A stretch of DNA of 36,145 bases from Candidatus Anaerobiospirillum pullicola (GCA_018884035.1 JAHLFE010000176.1:1-36145); one strand, 5' to 3'; shown: positions 1-8,536, counted from the stretch's first letter. Numbers and translations are program-made. The notes: generated by a model not told the origin, from the letters alone.

Positions 1-1
1 G

Positions 2-145
2 TGCAGGGCTGATGATCATGTAGTGGCAGTGCTAAGAGTGTTGCCACCAGTTGCGGCGCGTTGTGAAGAGCTGGTGCGCAGGGGAGTGACTGCGGTGGCG
101 TCTTTGGCGCCAGTGGCCAATGGCGTGTGGGTAGAGCCACTGTGA
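2..145 (+). CDS. C-terminal end of a possible Rex-like redox-sensing repressor (5' truncated by window edge)
   Basis: Frame 2 is open from the window edge to a TGA at 143-145, giving 47 residues. The pattern AARCEELVRRGVTAV, then SLAPV, then a closing GVWVEPL, resembles the last strand-helix-strand of Rex repressors, where an AQEVADxLVxAG stretch leads to an NFAPV strand and a short VxV tail. Rex senses the NADH/NAD+ ratio through a Rossmann domain, and this would be the end of that domain. The stop lies only 10 bp from the convergent stop of the next gene, which is typical of two real genes meeting tail to tail. The fragment is short, so another Rossmann-fold protein is possible. The family call rests on pattern memory alone. 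Confidence 0.4.
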   Translation, partial: CRADDHVVAVLRVLPPVAARCEELVRRGVTAVASLAPVANGVWVEPL

Positions 146-155
146 GAGCTCTTAG

Positions 156-1823
156 CTACTCGCTCGCCTCGCAGTAAGCCTCGTACTCATCTGGGCTTAA
201 GACGTCATGCAGCAGGGTTTTGCCACCTGGCTTTTGAGTAATGGCCTTGAAGATGTTGGCCTTAACCATGGAGCAAGCCAGACGCTTGGCTTCCTTTGGC
301 GAGTGATCGCATAAAGACAGAGCTACCTGCTCGTAGGTTGGCTGGAACTGCTTGTGGTAGGCAATAAGCGGCAGCAGCTTGGTTGGGGTCAGACCATTGG
401 CCTCAGCTAAGCGCAGGTTCTCTGGCGTCAACTTGCTAAAGGAGTAAGGCTGAGGCAGATCGCCTGTAGAGGTGAGCACGCCTTGTAAGGCGCTCAGCGG
501 TAAGGAGCCCACCACCTGAGGCTCAGTCAGTGCTTTCAGGGCATCACGGCCGAGCCCATTGATGCTGGAAAAGAAGAGCTCTTGGTGCGCAGCCAGTGGT
601 GGGTAGATAGTCGCCAGTAAGCAGAACAGAGAGACCAGCGCCGCGTTAGTGTTGGCGGCTGGCTTGTCAGCAGCGCCACTTGACGCAGTCACCACCTCCG
701 AGGTGACAGGCGGGTTGGCGGTGATGGCCGTGCTCGCCGCAGCGCTTGCTGGAGCGCTCTGCACCGCCGCCTCTGGGACGGGCTCGTTTGGGGCTTCAGG
801 CGCCATGCCCGCAAAGAGCGGCATGTGCTCTGCGTCCTGTTCAGGGGCGCTGTCAGTTGCGGCAGCAGTTTTGCCACTGTTGGCTGCAGCACTACATGCG
901 TCGATAGCGGTTGCGTTTGCGGCAGAGGCGGCGGCAGCACGCTTGGCCTCACGTGCGGCGCGGCGGGCGGCCTTCTTGGCCTCCTCGGCAGCGTGCACCT
1001 CTTGGTAGTAAGCGGAGCTCTCTGTCCCATTAAATGGGGTGCAGACAAAGCCTGCTGCGTAGTTTGGATCGTAGCTTAAGCACTGACGGCGAAACTCCAG
1101 TTCTGGCGAAAAGAGCGGATCACGTGGAATCAGGTACACAAGGTCGTCACGCAGCAGCACTAAGCCCCAGCTCTCTAAGATCTTAAGCTGGCGCAGGGCG
1201 CCCTTGTTGCCGACGATCTTGACGAGGTCGTCTACCTTGCAGCACTTAACGCTCTGTAAGCTGGCGTACACCTGAGAGAGTAATGGGTTAATTGGCTTGT
1301 CGCCATTCACGTCGATCAGCTGCTGGATGGTGATCGTTGGAGGTTGTCCTTGGCGCTGCTGTGCGCGCAAGGCTTCCATAGCAAAAGGCGTGACCTCGTC
1401 AGGGTTAAAGTTAGGGTCAGCAGGGATGAGGTAGAGGTGATCCTCATAGGAGCAAACGCAGCCTAAGAAGCTCAGCGCTTGGATGGGCTTGTGGAAAGCC
1501 TTTGGGCTCAGGTGCAGGGCCTGACGTAAGGCTTCGCTGTTGAGGCCGTTGCACAGCAGTAGGGTTCTGAAGATGAGATCCTCATTCTTGCGGCTGCCGA
1601 GGTTAGCATAGGTGGTGAGGAACAGGGTGCAGGTGAGGAAAAAACCAATGGTGAGTTCAAAGGTGGCGTTGCGCTGGGACTCTGGTGCGGCGTTGCTGCC
1701 AGTGTTGTTGGTGGTGGTGGCGCTAGCTAAGACCGAGTCGCTCTTAGCTGCGACAGTGGTGGTGCTACCAAGGGTAGTGGTGGTGACACTGGAAGAGGCG
1801 GTGGTGTGATCTACAGGGTTCAT
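156..1823 (-). CDS. Unrecognised 555-residue protein with three diverged winged-helix-like repeats and an Ala-rich linker
   Basis: I do not recognise a named family. Residues 1-53 are Ser/Thr/Ala-rich. Residues 60-74 are hydrophobic but may simply be the first helix of a repeat. Residues about 66-150 and 181-255 are similar units that both end in a YLIP.DP.F.P motif (131-140 and 230-239), with a helix-turn-helix-like stretch before it. A third, weaker unit begins near 396 (LFCLLATIY, then INGLGRDALKAL). Residues 275-392 form an Ala/Lys/Pro-rich linker, first strongly basic (EEAKKAARRAAREAKRAA), then acidic and neutral. Repeats of this kind suggest protein or nucleic-acid binding, but no function can be named. 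The start is supported by AGGAG six bases before the ATG. The gene converges on the ORF at the window edge. Confidence 0.8.
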   Translation of the reverse strand: MNPVDHTTASSSVTTTTLGSTTTVAAKSDSVLASATTTNNTGSNAAPESQRNATFELTIGFFLTCTLFLTTYANLGSRKNEDLIFRTLLLCNGLNSEALRQALHLSPKAFHKPIQALSFLGCVCSYEDHLYLIPADPNFNPDEVTPFAMEALRAQQRQGQPPTITIQQLIDVNGDKPINPLLSQVYASLQSVKCCKVDDLVKIVGNKGALRQLKILESWGLVLLRDDLVYLIPRDPLFSPELEFRRQCLSYDPNYAAGFVCTPFNGTESSAYYQEVHAAEEAKKAARRAAREAKRAAAASAANATAIDACSAAANSGKTAAATDSAPEQDAEHMPLFAGMAPEAPNEPVPEAAVQSAPASAAASTAITANPPVTSEVVTASSGAADKPAANTNAALVSLFCLLATIYPPLAAHQELFFSSINGLGRDALKALTEPQVVGSLPLSALQGVLTSTGDLPQPYSFSKLTPENLRLAEANGLTPTKLLPLIAYHKQFQPTYEQVALSLCDHSPKEAKRLACSMVKANIFKAITQKPGGKTLLHDVLSPDEYEAYCEASE

Positions 1824-2819
1824 AGAAGACTCCTTTGTGTGGTGGTGCTATTTGCCTGTGTCTTAAGCGCTAGTACGTAGGCTTCAAACTACAGGGCAAA
1901 GCCCAGAAACCTCGCAACACGGCAGAGGTGACCTGCGTGCGCGTCGTTAGCTCTAGATTAACCCCCACCCCAGCGCGAAAACCCCCGTAAAAGTGACGTC
2001 ATATGTGGTATCTAACCCTAAAAACCCTTATCAAGCTGATAAATAGGCCATCTTAGACCACAACCACAGGTGCCAAAAAACGCAGGAGCATAGTATACAT
2101 ATGTGCTGCTAAAACCTGTGTTTCTAGAGGTAAAAGCAGCTATCTCTGTCGTATCTATAGGAGAGAAACAGAGTACATAAGGGAGAAATAGCTTGGCGAT
2201 AATGGGGAAGAATTTCGTTTTTAGATTTTTTACCACAATATCTTAGACGTATGCTGGAGATAGTTGGCACTAGTGTTCCTGATAAAGTATGATATGAATC
2301 AGCTTTTACTGGTAAAAGAGGTGTATATAATGATCGCAGCAAATATAGCGAAAATTAGCAAAGGTATGCTTACTGCATGAAAAGTTAGAAAAAGTGGGTA
2401 AAAGGCTGGTAGGGTAACGTAGAGCAGCTGTGGGCAGCGGGATATATAAGCGCTGGATGCACTTGCAGAGGGGCCTGTCTGTAGGTGCGGGCGACGAAGA
2501 AAGAAGAAAAGAAGAGCTGAGGCGAGAAGATAGGTTGGCAGGTAGAGTATCCCAAAGCAAATCCCAAAGGATGTAGCGGCCTGCAAAGCTGTTTTATCCT
2601 GAGAGTAGGGGGGGCTGCGGCGCTACCCTTGAGATAAGAGGCGTTAGGCGCTTTTGAGAATGCCTACAGGCATGCAGTAAGATCAGTGCTGCTTTGGCAG
2701 AACGTGAGAGATAGACGCTGCTATCTCGAGTGTGCGCGGAATTAGATGGCGGTGCCCAGCGCCTGCTGCATGGGGTGGCGGTCCTACAGGGATAATGTGG
2801 CACAAATGAGATATGGCCT

Positions 2820-2940
2820 AACGCCGAGGCGTGGCGGCTGCTTTGCCCAAAACGCTAAGATATGGCTTTTACCTCAGAAGGGCTCTACTTACGACTACCA
2901 CTCAAGGTTAGGCGATAGCCTAAAGCTGAGCGTGCCCCCA
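2820..2940 (+). repeat. Dispersed repeat, second family, copy 1
   Basis: Aligning by hand, this stretch matches the reverse complement of 25589-25696, apart from about 15 extra bases near 2887-2901. The best-kept blocks are GGCTTTTACCTCA and AAAGCTGAGCGTGCCCC, with GCGGCTG and GACG.CGAG-like blocks upstream. A small hairpin, GGC-GATA-GCC here and GGC-CATA-GCC in the other copy, is kept in both, which suggests the folded form matters. Both copies sit in spacers downstream of genes. Confidence 0.65.
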
Positions 2941-2952
2941 GCTCAAGCTTTA
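2908..2952. repeat. Two adjoining hairpins
   Basis: The first is TTAGGC, loop GATA, GCCTAA (2908-2923), a perfect 6-bp stem. It overlaps a second with arms TAAAGCTGAGC and GCTCAAGCTTTA (2921-2952), 11 pairs with one bulge. The two share three bases, so they could form alternatively. No U-run follows on either strand. Confidence 0.55.
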
Positions 2953-2988
2953 GGGGAAGGCTCTAGTTGTGAGGAGTGCGGCAGAAAC

Positions 2989-3027
2989 AAAAAATGGCCA
3001 ACTGCCTTGCCGTGCGGTTGGCCATTT
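2989..3027 (-). terminator. Rho-independent terminator of the aminotransferase gene
   Basis: On the minus strand a perfect 11-bp stem (AAATGGCCAAC pairing with GTTGGCCATTT, arms 3017-3027 and 2992-3002) runs into six T residues (2989-2994). It lies about 70 bases past the stop of the leftward aminotransferase gene. The plus strand has no matching T-run, so the signal is directional. Confidence 0.85.
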
Positions 3028-3094
3028 AGCGTCGATAGCGCTGCGTTGTTGCAGCGCTTACAAAACGACATTAATGTCGTATCCGGTTGCGCTG

Positions 3095-4252
3095 CTACTT
3101 CTGCAGTAAATTGATGTTCTTTAAGCGCTCTAAGGCAGCCTTGAGCGTATCTTCCTTTTTGGCAAAGTGGAAGCGAATGTAGTTGTGCACATTCTCACGG
3201 AAGAAGCTCGAGCCAGGCACAGCACCCACACCCACCTTAGAGGCTAAGTCCTCACAGAACTTGAGGTCAGACTCATAGCCAAACTTGCCAATGTCGACCA
3301 GCACGTAGTAAGCGCCCTGTGGCTTGTAGTAGCTTAAGCCTAAGCTATCTAAGCCCGAGCAGAAGAGCTCACGCTTGCGCGTGTAAGTCTCTTGCAGCTC
3401 TTCATAATAGCTGTCAGGAAGATTTAAACCGGCAATCAGCGCCTCTTGTAGTGGGGCTGCAGCACCCACGGTGAGGAAGTCATGCACCTTACGCACGGCA
3501 TCGATGATGTGAGCTGGGCCTTGCACATAGCCTAAGCGCCAGCCTGTAATCGAGTAGGTCTTAGAGAAAGAGTTACACACTAAGGTGCGCTCCTTCATCC
3601 CTGGCAGCGTTGCCATGTACACGTGCTCATGAGGCTTGTAGAGGATGTGCTCGTAGACCTCATCGGTGATGACAAAGGCGTCATACTTCTTCACGATAGC
3701 GGCAATGGTCTCCATCTCCTCACGGGAAAAGACTTTACCGCAAGGATTGGATGGATTGCACAGGATTAAGGCCTTAGCACCTTGCGCAAAGGCCTGCTCT
3801 AAAGCTGCTGGGTCAAAATCAAATGCAGGGGGACGCAGTGGCACGTAGATAGGCTGGGCATCACATAAGATAGTGTCAGCACCGTAGTTCTCGTAGAAAG
3901 GCGAGAAAATTGCGACCTTTTCCCCTGCATTGACGGTGGCTAAGACCGATGCCATCATGGCTTCAGTCGAACCGCAGGTCACCACTAATTCGCTGTTAGG
4001 ATCAACAGCTTGACCCGAGAAGTGCTCGATCTTAGCGGCAATGGCCTCACGCAGATTCTGGGCACCCCACGTAATGGCGTACTGGTGTGGTCCGGTGAGG
4101 GCTACTTGCGCTAAGCGCGCCGTTAACTCCTGTGGTGGGTCAAAATCTGGAAAGCCTTGGGAGAGGTTGATAGCGTCGTGCTGTAAGCACACGCGAGTCA
4201 TACGGCGGATAACCGAGTCGGTGAAAGTAGCCGTGCGTAATGCAGCGTGCAT
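3095..4252 (-). CDS. PLP-dependent class I/II aminotransferase (methionine/kynurenine aminotransferase-like)
   Basis: Fold-type I aminotransferase of 385 residues, the normal family length. It transfers an amino group from an amino acid to a 2-oxo acid in the cytoplasm, using pyridoxal phosphate. Visible motifs are INLSQGFPDFDPP near the N-terminus, the NPSNPCGK loop, TDEVYEHILY (Asp to the pyridine N, Tyr to the phenolic O), SFSKTYSITGWRLGY with the Schiff-base Lys (residue 231 from the chosen start), and NYIRFHF with the carboxylate-binding Arg. The order and spacing suit the YbdL/kynurenine-aminotransferase group, which acts on Met, Phe or Tyr-like substrates, but the substrate cannot be fixed. 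I chose the ATG at 4252 because family homology starts there; the frame stays open to an ATG at 4330 with a poor, Cys-rich leader. Neither start has a good ribosome site. A terminator follows the gene. Confidence 0.93.
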   Translation of the reverse strand: MHAALRTATFTDSVIRRMTRVCLQHDAINLSQGFPDFDPPQELTARLAQVALTGPHQYAITWGAQNLREAIAAKIEHFSGQAVDPNSELVVTCGSTEAMMASVLATVNAGEKVAIFSPFYENYGADTILCDAQPIYVPLRPPAFDFDPAALEQAFAQGAKALILCNPSNPCGKVFSREEMETIAAIVKKYDAFVITDEVYEHILYKPHEHVYMATLPGMKERTLVCNSFSKTYSITGWRLGYVQGPAHIIDAVRKVHDFLTVGAAAPLQEALIAGLNLPDSYYEELQETYTRKRELFCSGLDSLGLSYYKPQGAYYVLVDIGKFGYESDLKFCEDLASKVGVGAVPGSSFFRENVHNYIRFHFAKKEDTLKAALERLKNINLLQK

Positions 4253-4779
4253 GGGAAGAAGATCTCGTGAGGAAAAACAGACAAAAAGAGGGCAGCGCAC
4301 ACAGCACCGAAGCTGAGTAGAGCGCATCATAGCCGATTAGCAGGCGCGCTTATCCATTGCACCGCAGTGATGCAGTCTAAAGCGCGCTCTGCTCAAGACG
4401 TGCTCACGACCAAAAGTATTCCCCCATAAGGGAGCTTACATTCTTGCCTAAAGATAAAGCGCGAGCGCGCTGCTCTGTCAGCTTTTATCTCAGGCGCGCA
4501 TGTCAGAGCCGACCTGAACTCCAAGAGGTAGTACTTTTGGTATTAAGCCGTAACCGCGTCGTGCTGCGCTCTACGGAGCTATGCTGAGGAATGAGTGATC
4601 TTATAAGTGACGAAGACAAGGTTAAGTGGTGGTGGTGGTAACGACCTGACCTCGAGATGAAAGGGGCAGGCGAGCCTTAGCCAATCTTAAGATTGGGCAC
4701 GCCTGCTTACCTTCAATGCCGTCATCTATTCGGTCAGTTGTTCCTTAGCTTAGCTTTGCGTAGCGTATCTGAGCGGTGC
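4253..4779. other. Spacer between aminotransferase and FAD oxidoreductase genes
   Basis: No gene is seen. An imperfect inverted repeat at about 4447-4495 has arms around AGATAAAGC and GCTTTTATCT with GCGCGAGCGCGC inside. A second hairpin at 4666-4706 is listed separately. The promoter of the leftward aminotransferase gene should lie in the first 200 bases, but I cannot place it with confidence. Confidence 0.4.
4666..4706. repeat. Nested inverted repeat downstream of the FAD oxidoreductase gene
   Basis: Outer arms GCAGGCG (4666-4672) and CGCCTGC (4700-4706) enclose a perfect 16-bp palindrome, CCAATCTTAAGATTGG (4681-4696). It lies about 75 bases past the stop of the leftward gene at 4780. It may act as a 3' stabiliser or weak terminator, since only a short CCCCTTT run follows on the minus strand. 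Confidence 0.5.
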
Positions 4780-6165
4780 TTAAGCGGTGTAGCCGCTGTG
4801 GCTGTTAAAGAGGCCCTTGTGGTCGAGCGCGTACTTAATGCGGCGCATTAAGTCCAGCTCATTAGCTCCTACCTCTTGCATGAAGTACTTGCGCTTGTGG
4901 CGACCAATACCATGCTCCGCTGCGACCTTGCCATGCAGCTGATAGACACGGCGATAGAGTTTGGTCAGCACCACGTCCAGCTTGGCTGGCCACTGCTCCG
5001 CTGGCAGCGCATCTTTGAGGATGCACAGGTGCACATTACCATCACCAGCATGGCCAAAGGCCAGAATTCTAATGCCAGTCTCTTCACTTAGCTCCGAGAT
5101 GTAGTCGACAAAGGTTGCAATGTCGCTTAATGGCACCACCGTGTCCACTGGCTCCCAAATGCCGGAAGCTTGCACCGCCTTAGCTAAGGCCGCACGTACA
5201 GTCCACACGCGCTGGGCTACGGTCTCGTCTTTGAGGTCTAAGAACTCAATCTGATGCTTAGCTGAGAGCACTTGCTGGCAGCGCGCGATCTTCTCTGGCA
5301 TCTCCACAGTGGTGCCATCAAAGGTGATAACGAGGTAGGCCGCGCACTGTGGCAGAGGAAACTCTTGCTGTAAAAAGGCTTCACCAAAGGCAATGACCTT
5401 TTTCTCCACAAACTCAATGGCAGTTGGGGCTAAGTTCGCTGCATGCAGGTCATTAACGGCGGTAATAGCCTCGCGTAATGAGCTAAAGCCCACTAAGGCA
5501 TGGGCTGTAGCCTCTGGTTTATTGATCAGGCGCAGCAGACACTTAGTGATCACACCTAAGGTACCCTCAGAGCCAATAAAGAGCTGCTTTACGTTTAAGC
5601 CCGTGGCGTCTTTGAGACACTTGGAGCCTAAGTCTATGACCTTACCCTCAGCGGAGACCACCTCAAGGCCTAAGACAAAGTCACGGGTGACGCCGTATTT
5701 AACGGCGCGCATGCCACCGGCATTAGTGGCGATGTTGCCACCAATAGTTGCGTGCTTCTCGGCAGGATCAGGTGGGTAGAAGAGGCCACGCTCTTCGACG
5801 TATTGTTGCAGGTCACACAGCAGCACGCCAGGTTCTACCAAAATAGTATGGTTCTCCTCATCGAGCTCGAGGATCTTATTCATGGCGCTCATGTCGATAA
5901 TGATGCCACCATGCGGAATGGTAGAACCGACCAGATTGGTGCCCGCCGCGCGAATGGTGATTGGCAGGTCGTGGTCGTAGGCAAAGCGCACCACCTTTTG
6001 CACTTGCTCGGTGTTGTACACTTTGAAGTAGGCTTCGGCAAAGCCGACATCGGTGCCGATAAAGTCGCTCTTGTAGGCAGAGAGGATATCGTTGCCTATG
6101 AGCACTTGGTCGGAAGGCAGAAGCGTGCGTAATTGCGCTTCAATGGTGTTGCTGACAGGAGACAT
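4780..6165 (-). CDS. FAD-binding 2-hydroxyacid dehydrogenase, GlcD / D-lactate dehydrogenase family
   Basis: Flavoprotein of 461 residues in the vanillyl-alcohol-oxidase/PCMH superfamily. The FAD-binding domain (about 40-215) shows ITIRAAGTNLVG, PPDPAEKHATIGGNIATNAGG and KYGVTRDFVLGLEVV. The C-terminal FAD-oxidase domain (about 220-455) shows FGHAGDGNVH and AEHGIGRHK, whose His residues serve the hydroxyacid site. The length and motifs fit glycolate oxidase GlcD or soluble D-lactate dehydrogenases, which oxidise a 2-hydroxyacid to the 2-oxoacid. No iron-sulphur domain is fused and no GlcE, GlcF or lactate permease gene lies beside it, so the electron acceptor and exact substrate remain open. 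The usual C-terminal LNPGK is replaced by FNSHSGYTA. The ribosome site is weak (GAGA about nine bases before ATG). It may be transcribed alone. Confidence 0.9.
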   Translation of the reverse strand: MSPVSNTIEAQLRTLLPSDQVLIGNDILSAYKSDFIGTDVGFAEAYFKVYNTEQVQKVVRFAYDHDLPITIRAAGTNLVGSTIPHGGIIIDMSAMNKILELDEENHTILVEPGVLLCDLQQYVEERGLFYPPDPAEKHATIGGNIATNAGGMRAVKYGVTRDFVLGLEVVSAEGKVIDLGSKCLKDATGLNVKQLFIGSEGTLGVITKCLLRLINKPEATAHALVGFSSLREAITAVNDLHAANLAPTAIEFVEKKVIAFGEAFLQQEFPLPQCAAYLVITFDGTTVEMPEKIARCQQVLSAKHQIEFLDLKDETVAQRVWTVRAALAKAVQASGIWEPVDTVVPLSDIATFVDYISELSEETGIRILAFGHAGDGNVHLCILKDALPAEQWPAKLDVVLTKLYRRVYQLHGKVAAEHGIGRHKRKYFMQEVGANELDLMRRIKYALDHKGLFNSHSGYTA

Positions 6166-6429
6166 GCTGTAATCTCACACAAAAGCAGAGCCGCCATAAA
6201 TTAACTTGGAAGCACCGGAGATGAGGGAGCTTAGTGCTGGCTTTGCAGTTAAGCAGCGTCAGGTGCTGATAGTGCTCGTTGTGCTTGGGGTATGGGCGGT
6301 TGCAGAAAACGGTGGTAAGGACAGGGGCCGCGCTGGTGCTGCAGCCTTGCTTAGTGCAGGCGCGGCGCGTAGCCACAGCGCTGAGCGCTGAGCTCGGTGT
6401 TTGGGGTGTTTCAGCGTAAAACGCGGTGT

Positions 6430-7092
6430 TTAGTGGCTCAGCCTGTGAGCCCAGAGGTCACCTAACCATTGCACCAGCTGGACAAAAAGCACCAGTACCA
6501 CAATGGTAAAGAGCATCACGCCGGTCTCGTAGCGGTAGTAGCCATACTGAATGGCGATATTGCCAATACCGCCGCCACCGACCATGCCCGACATGGCCGA
6601 GAAACCAATGAGGCTAATAAAGGTCACCGTAAAGCCACGAATTAAGCCTGGTGCCGCCTCTTTTAATAAGACCTCGCGCACGATGAGGCCCTTGCTAGCC
6701 CCCGAGGCAATCGCTGCCTCGATCACACCAGCATCCACCTCTTTTAAGGAGCCCTCCACTAAGCGCGCATAAAAGGCAATGGCGCAAATGGACAGTGGCA
6801 CCGCTGCTGCCACAGGGCCGATTTTGGTGCCCGTAATGGCAAAGGTCAGAGGCAGGGTAAAGACCACCAAGATGATGAAAGGAATGGAGCGCACGATGTT
6901 GACGATGTAGCCTAAGACTACATTGAGCTTACGCGAGTTTAAAAAGCTCTCGTGCGCGCTTAAGTACAAAAGAAGACCAAAGATTAAGCCAAAGATCAGG
7001 CCTAAGAGCAAAGAGATGCCGAGCATAATGGCCGTTTCGTAAGAAGCTTTGCCAAACTCACGCTCAAGAATAGTGAGAGTACTTGCCCACAT
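6430..7092 (-). CDS. metI: Methionine-type ABC importer, permease
   Basis: Inner-membrane permease of 220 residues, the usual MetI length. There are about five hydrophobic segments, including LGISLLLGLIFGLIFGLLLY (about 24-43) and IVNIVRSIPFIILVVFTLPL. The cytoplasmic EAA loop reads EAAIASGASKGLIVREVLLKEAAPGLIRG in two blocks near residue 125, the surface that docks on the ATPase. GMVGGGGIGNIAIQYGYYRYE is the family's typical near-C-terminal stretch. GAGGA seven bases before the ATG is a good ribosome site. It is the last gene of a leftward metQ-metN-metI operon, 122 bp after metN. The substrate is presumed to be methionine, but close relatives move other amino acids or small ligands. Confidence 0.95.
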   Translation of the reverse strand: MWASTLTILEREFGKASYETAIMLGISLLLGLIFGLIFGLLLYLSAHESFLNSRKLNVVLGYIVNIVRSIPFIILVVFTLPLTFAITGTKIGPVAAAVPLSICAIAFYARLVEGSLKEVDAGVIEAAIASGASKGLIVREVLLKEAAPGLIRGFTVTFISLIGFSAMSGMVGGGGIGNIAIQYGYYRYETGVMLFTIVVLVLFVQLVQWLGDLWAHRLSH

Positions 7093-7214
7093 GGGTCAAT
7101 CCTCAAAATCAGCAGAACAAAAGCGCACTACGGTCACACTGGAGCAGTAATACCTAGGGGCAGTGCTGCACAGGTACAGTAGGGGGAGTAGGGACTACAT
7201 TAAGCAGCGCGAGC

Positions 7215-8270
7215 TTAGGCTTGTGCTGGTTCTTGCCACAGACGCATTTGTGGCAGCAGCGTCCCGTTTTCTTTGATCACGCGTACCAAGGTACGGCTTT
7301 GCAGGTAGGACAGCACCGCCTCCTTGGGCTGTGCTGCCTTACGGATGGCGATAATGAGGCAGCCTAAAGGCTGGTTACCGATGTACTCGACACGGCCGCC
7401 TAAGATGCTGATATCAGCATCAAAGCGCTTAATAGCCTCGGCAATCACGCTCTCGTAAGCGTGTTCCTCTTTGTAGGTGATCTCGTAGAGGCTATCCTCG
7501 GACTCAAGCAGCTCTGGTGGCAGTAAGTCCGCATCATGCTGGCGCATCAGGGACTTACCAAAGTCGCTCTGCGGGCGGGCAAAGATGTCGTAGGTGTTAC
7601 CGGTTTCTACCACCTTGCCTTGGGACATGAGCGCTACTTTGTTAAAGAGTTTCTTTGCCACTTCCATTTGGTGGGTGATAAAGAGCACCGTGAGGTTGCG
7701 CTCGGCCTTTAAGTGTTTCAGCAGCGCCACAATCTCCGAGGTGGTGTCTGGGTCTAAAGCGGAGGTGGCCTCATCGCACAGCAGAATCTCGGGATCGTTA
7801 GCTAAGGCACGGGCAATGGCCACACGCTGCTTTTGCCCACCTGATAGAGATGGAGGAAAGACCTTTTCTTTGCCACTTAAGCCCACGCTCTCTAAAAGCT
7901 GCGGTACTTTTTGCGCAATGACGGCTTTATCCACGCCTTTGGCTTTGAGGTTAAAGGCGATGTTGTCAAAAACAGTGGCGTTTTTGATGAGGTTGAAGTG
8001 CTGGAAGATCATGCCGATGCGCAGGCGTAAGGCACTCAGCTCCTTCTCTTTCATCGCAGGAGAGACGCTGGTGCCATCGACGATGACTTGGCCTGAGGTT
8101 GGTTTTTGCAGGAGGTTGACGGTACGTACTAAGGTAGACTTACCGGCGCCAGATTGGCCTAAAACACCGAAGAAGTCACCCTTGTTGACAGTAAGCGAGA
8201 CATCGTCAACAGCGGTAAAAGTTTTGTCCTTGGTGCCAAAGCGCACAGTGACGTGATCAAAGACGATCAT
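7215..8270 (-). CDS. metN: Methionine-type ABC importer, ATP-binding subunit
   Basis: ATPase of 351 residues. It has Walker A GQSGAGKST (38-46), Q-loop Gln at 90, signature LSGGQKQRV (142-150), Walker B EILLCDE (161-167) and a switch His in ITHQM. A C-terminal NIL-type domain (about 265-345, including EAIKRFDADISILGGRVEYI and GCLIIAIR) is the regulatory domain that in E. coli MetN binds methionine and inhibits transport when the cell is replete. That domain favours methionine as the ligand. It lies between metQ and metI on the minus strand. The ATG lacks a clear Shine-Dalgarno sequence, and a strong hairpin stands between it and metQ, so its translation may depend on the upstream gene. Confidence 0.96.
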   Translation of the reverse strand: MIVFDHVTVRFGTKDKTFTAVDDVSLTVNKGDFFGVLGQSGAGKSTLVRTVNLLQKPTSGQVIVDGTSVSPAMKEKELSALRLRIGMIFQHFNLIKNATVFDNIAFNLKAKGVDKAVIAQKVPQLLESVGLSGKEKVFPPSLSGGQKQRVAIARALANDPEILLCDEATSALDPDTTSEIVALLKHLKAERNLTVLFITHQMEVAKKLFNKVALMSQGKVVETGNTYDIFARPQSDFGKSLMRQHDADLLPPELLESEDSLYEITYKEEHAYESVIAEAIKRFDADISILGGRVEYIGNQPLGCLIIAIRKAAQPKEAVLSYLQSRTLVRVIKENGTLLPQMRLWQEPAQA

Positions 8271-8325
8271 TTGCGTTTGTCAAAGTATTGATCCCCGCGT
8301 CAGAGCCTGCCATATGAGCGCTGCT

Positions 8326-8359
8326 GCTGTTGTAGCGCTGTAAGAAGCGCTGCAACAGC
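8326..8359. repeat. Intercistronic hairpin between metQ and metN
   Basis: Arms GCTGTTGTAGCGCT (8326-8339) and AGCGCTGCAACAGC (8346-8359) pair at 13 of 14 positions plus one G-U, around a six-base loop. No T-run follows on the minus strand. It lies inside the presumed metQNI transcript and could stabilise the metQ part of the mRNA or damp read-through. Confidence 0.6.
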
Positions 8360-8414
8360 GCTGCTGTGGCATGCCACCCTGTGAGTGCAGAGCGCAGGGA
8401 GAAAAAACGTAAAG

Positions 8415-8448
8415 CTGGGGGAGTGGTGTTTCTGGGGGAGTGGTGTTT
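8415..8448. repeat. Two perfect tandem copies of a 17-bp unit
   Basis: CTGGGGGAGTGGTGTTT occurs twice head to tail (8415-8431 and 8432-8448), followed by a decayed third copy. It sits in the metQ-metN spacer. Such units can change copy number by slippage. Confidence 0.7.
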
Positions 8449-8536
8449 GGGAGTGCTAGTTTTGTTGGTTCTGGGAGTGATGGTGGTTGTGGTAGTGAGC
8501 CCATGCACATGGTGTAGAGCACACTAAGAGCTGCTC

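Larger units (their letters stand above)
1824..2988. other. Gene-poor spacer with an AT-rich core
   Basis: I find no convincing gene in this 1.2-kb stretch. Roughly 1980-2400 is clearly richer in A+T than the flanks, with several overlapping short ORFs in all minus frames, a pattern typical of non-coding DNA. A short palindrome (TTATCA, 3-base loop, TGATAA) lies at 2029-2043, in the likely upstream region of the leftward gene at 156-1823, but I see no strong promoter hexamers. A dispersed repeat (2820-2940) and two adjoining hairpins (2908-2952) occupy the right part and are listed separately. Confidence 0.5.

Noticed and set aside
649-1048. Long Ala/Ser-rich ORFs opposite or overlapping the 555-residue gene
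   Set aside because: They are frame shadows of the Ala-rich linker; similar shadows occur over the GGDEF, MFS and rsxG low-complexity parts.
2299-2586. A 95-codon hydrophobic ORF on the minus strand with TTG start
   Set aside because: It lies in AT-rich, pyrimidine-rich DNA where all three minus frames are open over much of the same stretch. The ribosome site is weak and the sequence shows no family feature.
2746-3114. 122-codon plus-strand ORF
   Set aside because: It runs through the repeat copy, two hairpins and the minus-strand terminator and ends inside the aminotransferase gene; its composition is not protein-like.
4253-4330. Longer aminotransferase start at ATG 4330
   Set aside because: The extra 26 residues are Cys/Arg-rich, unlike the family, and no ribosome site precedes the ATG; the ATG at 4252 fits the family N-terminus, though its ribosome site is also poor.
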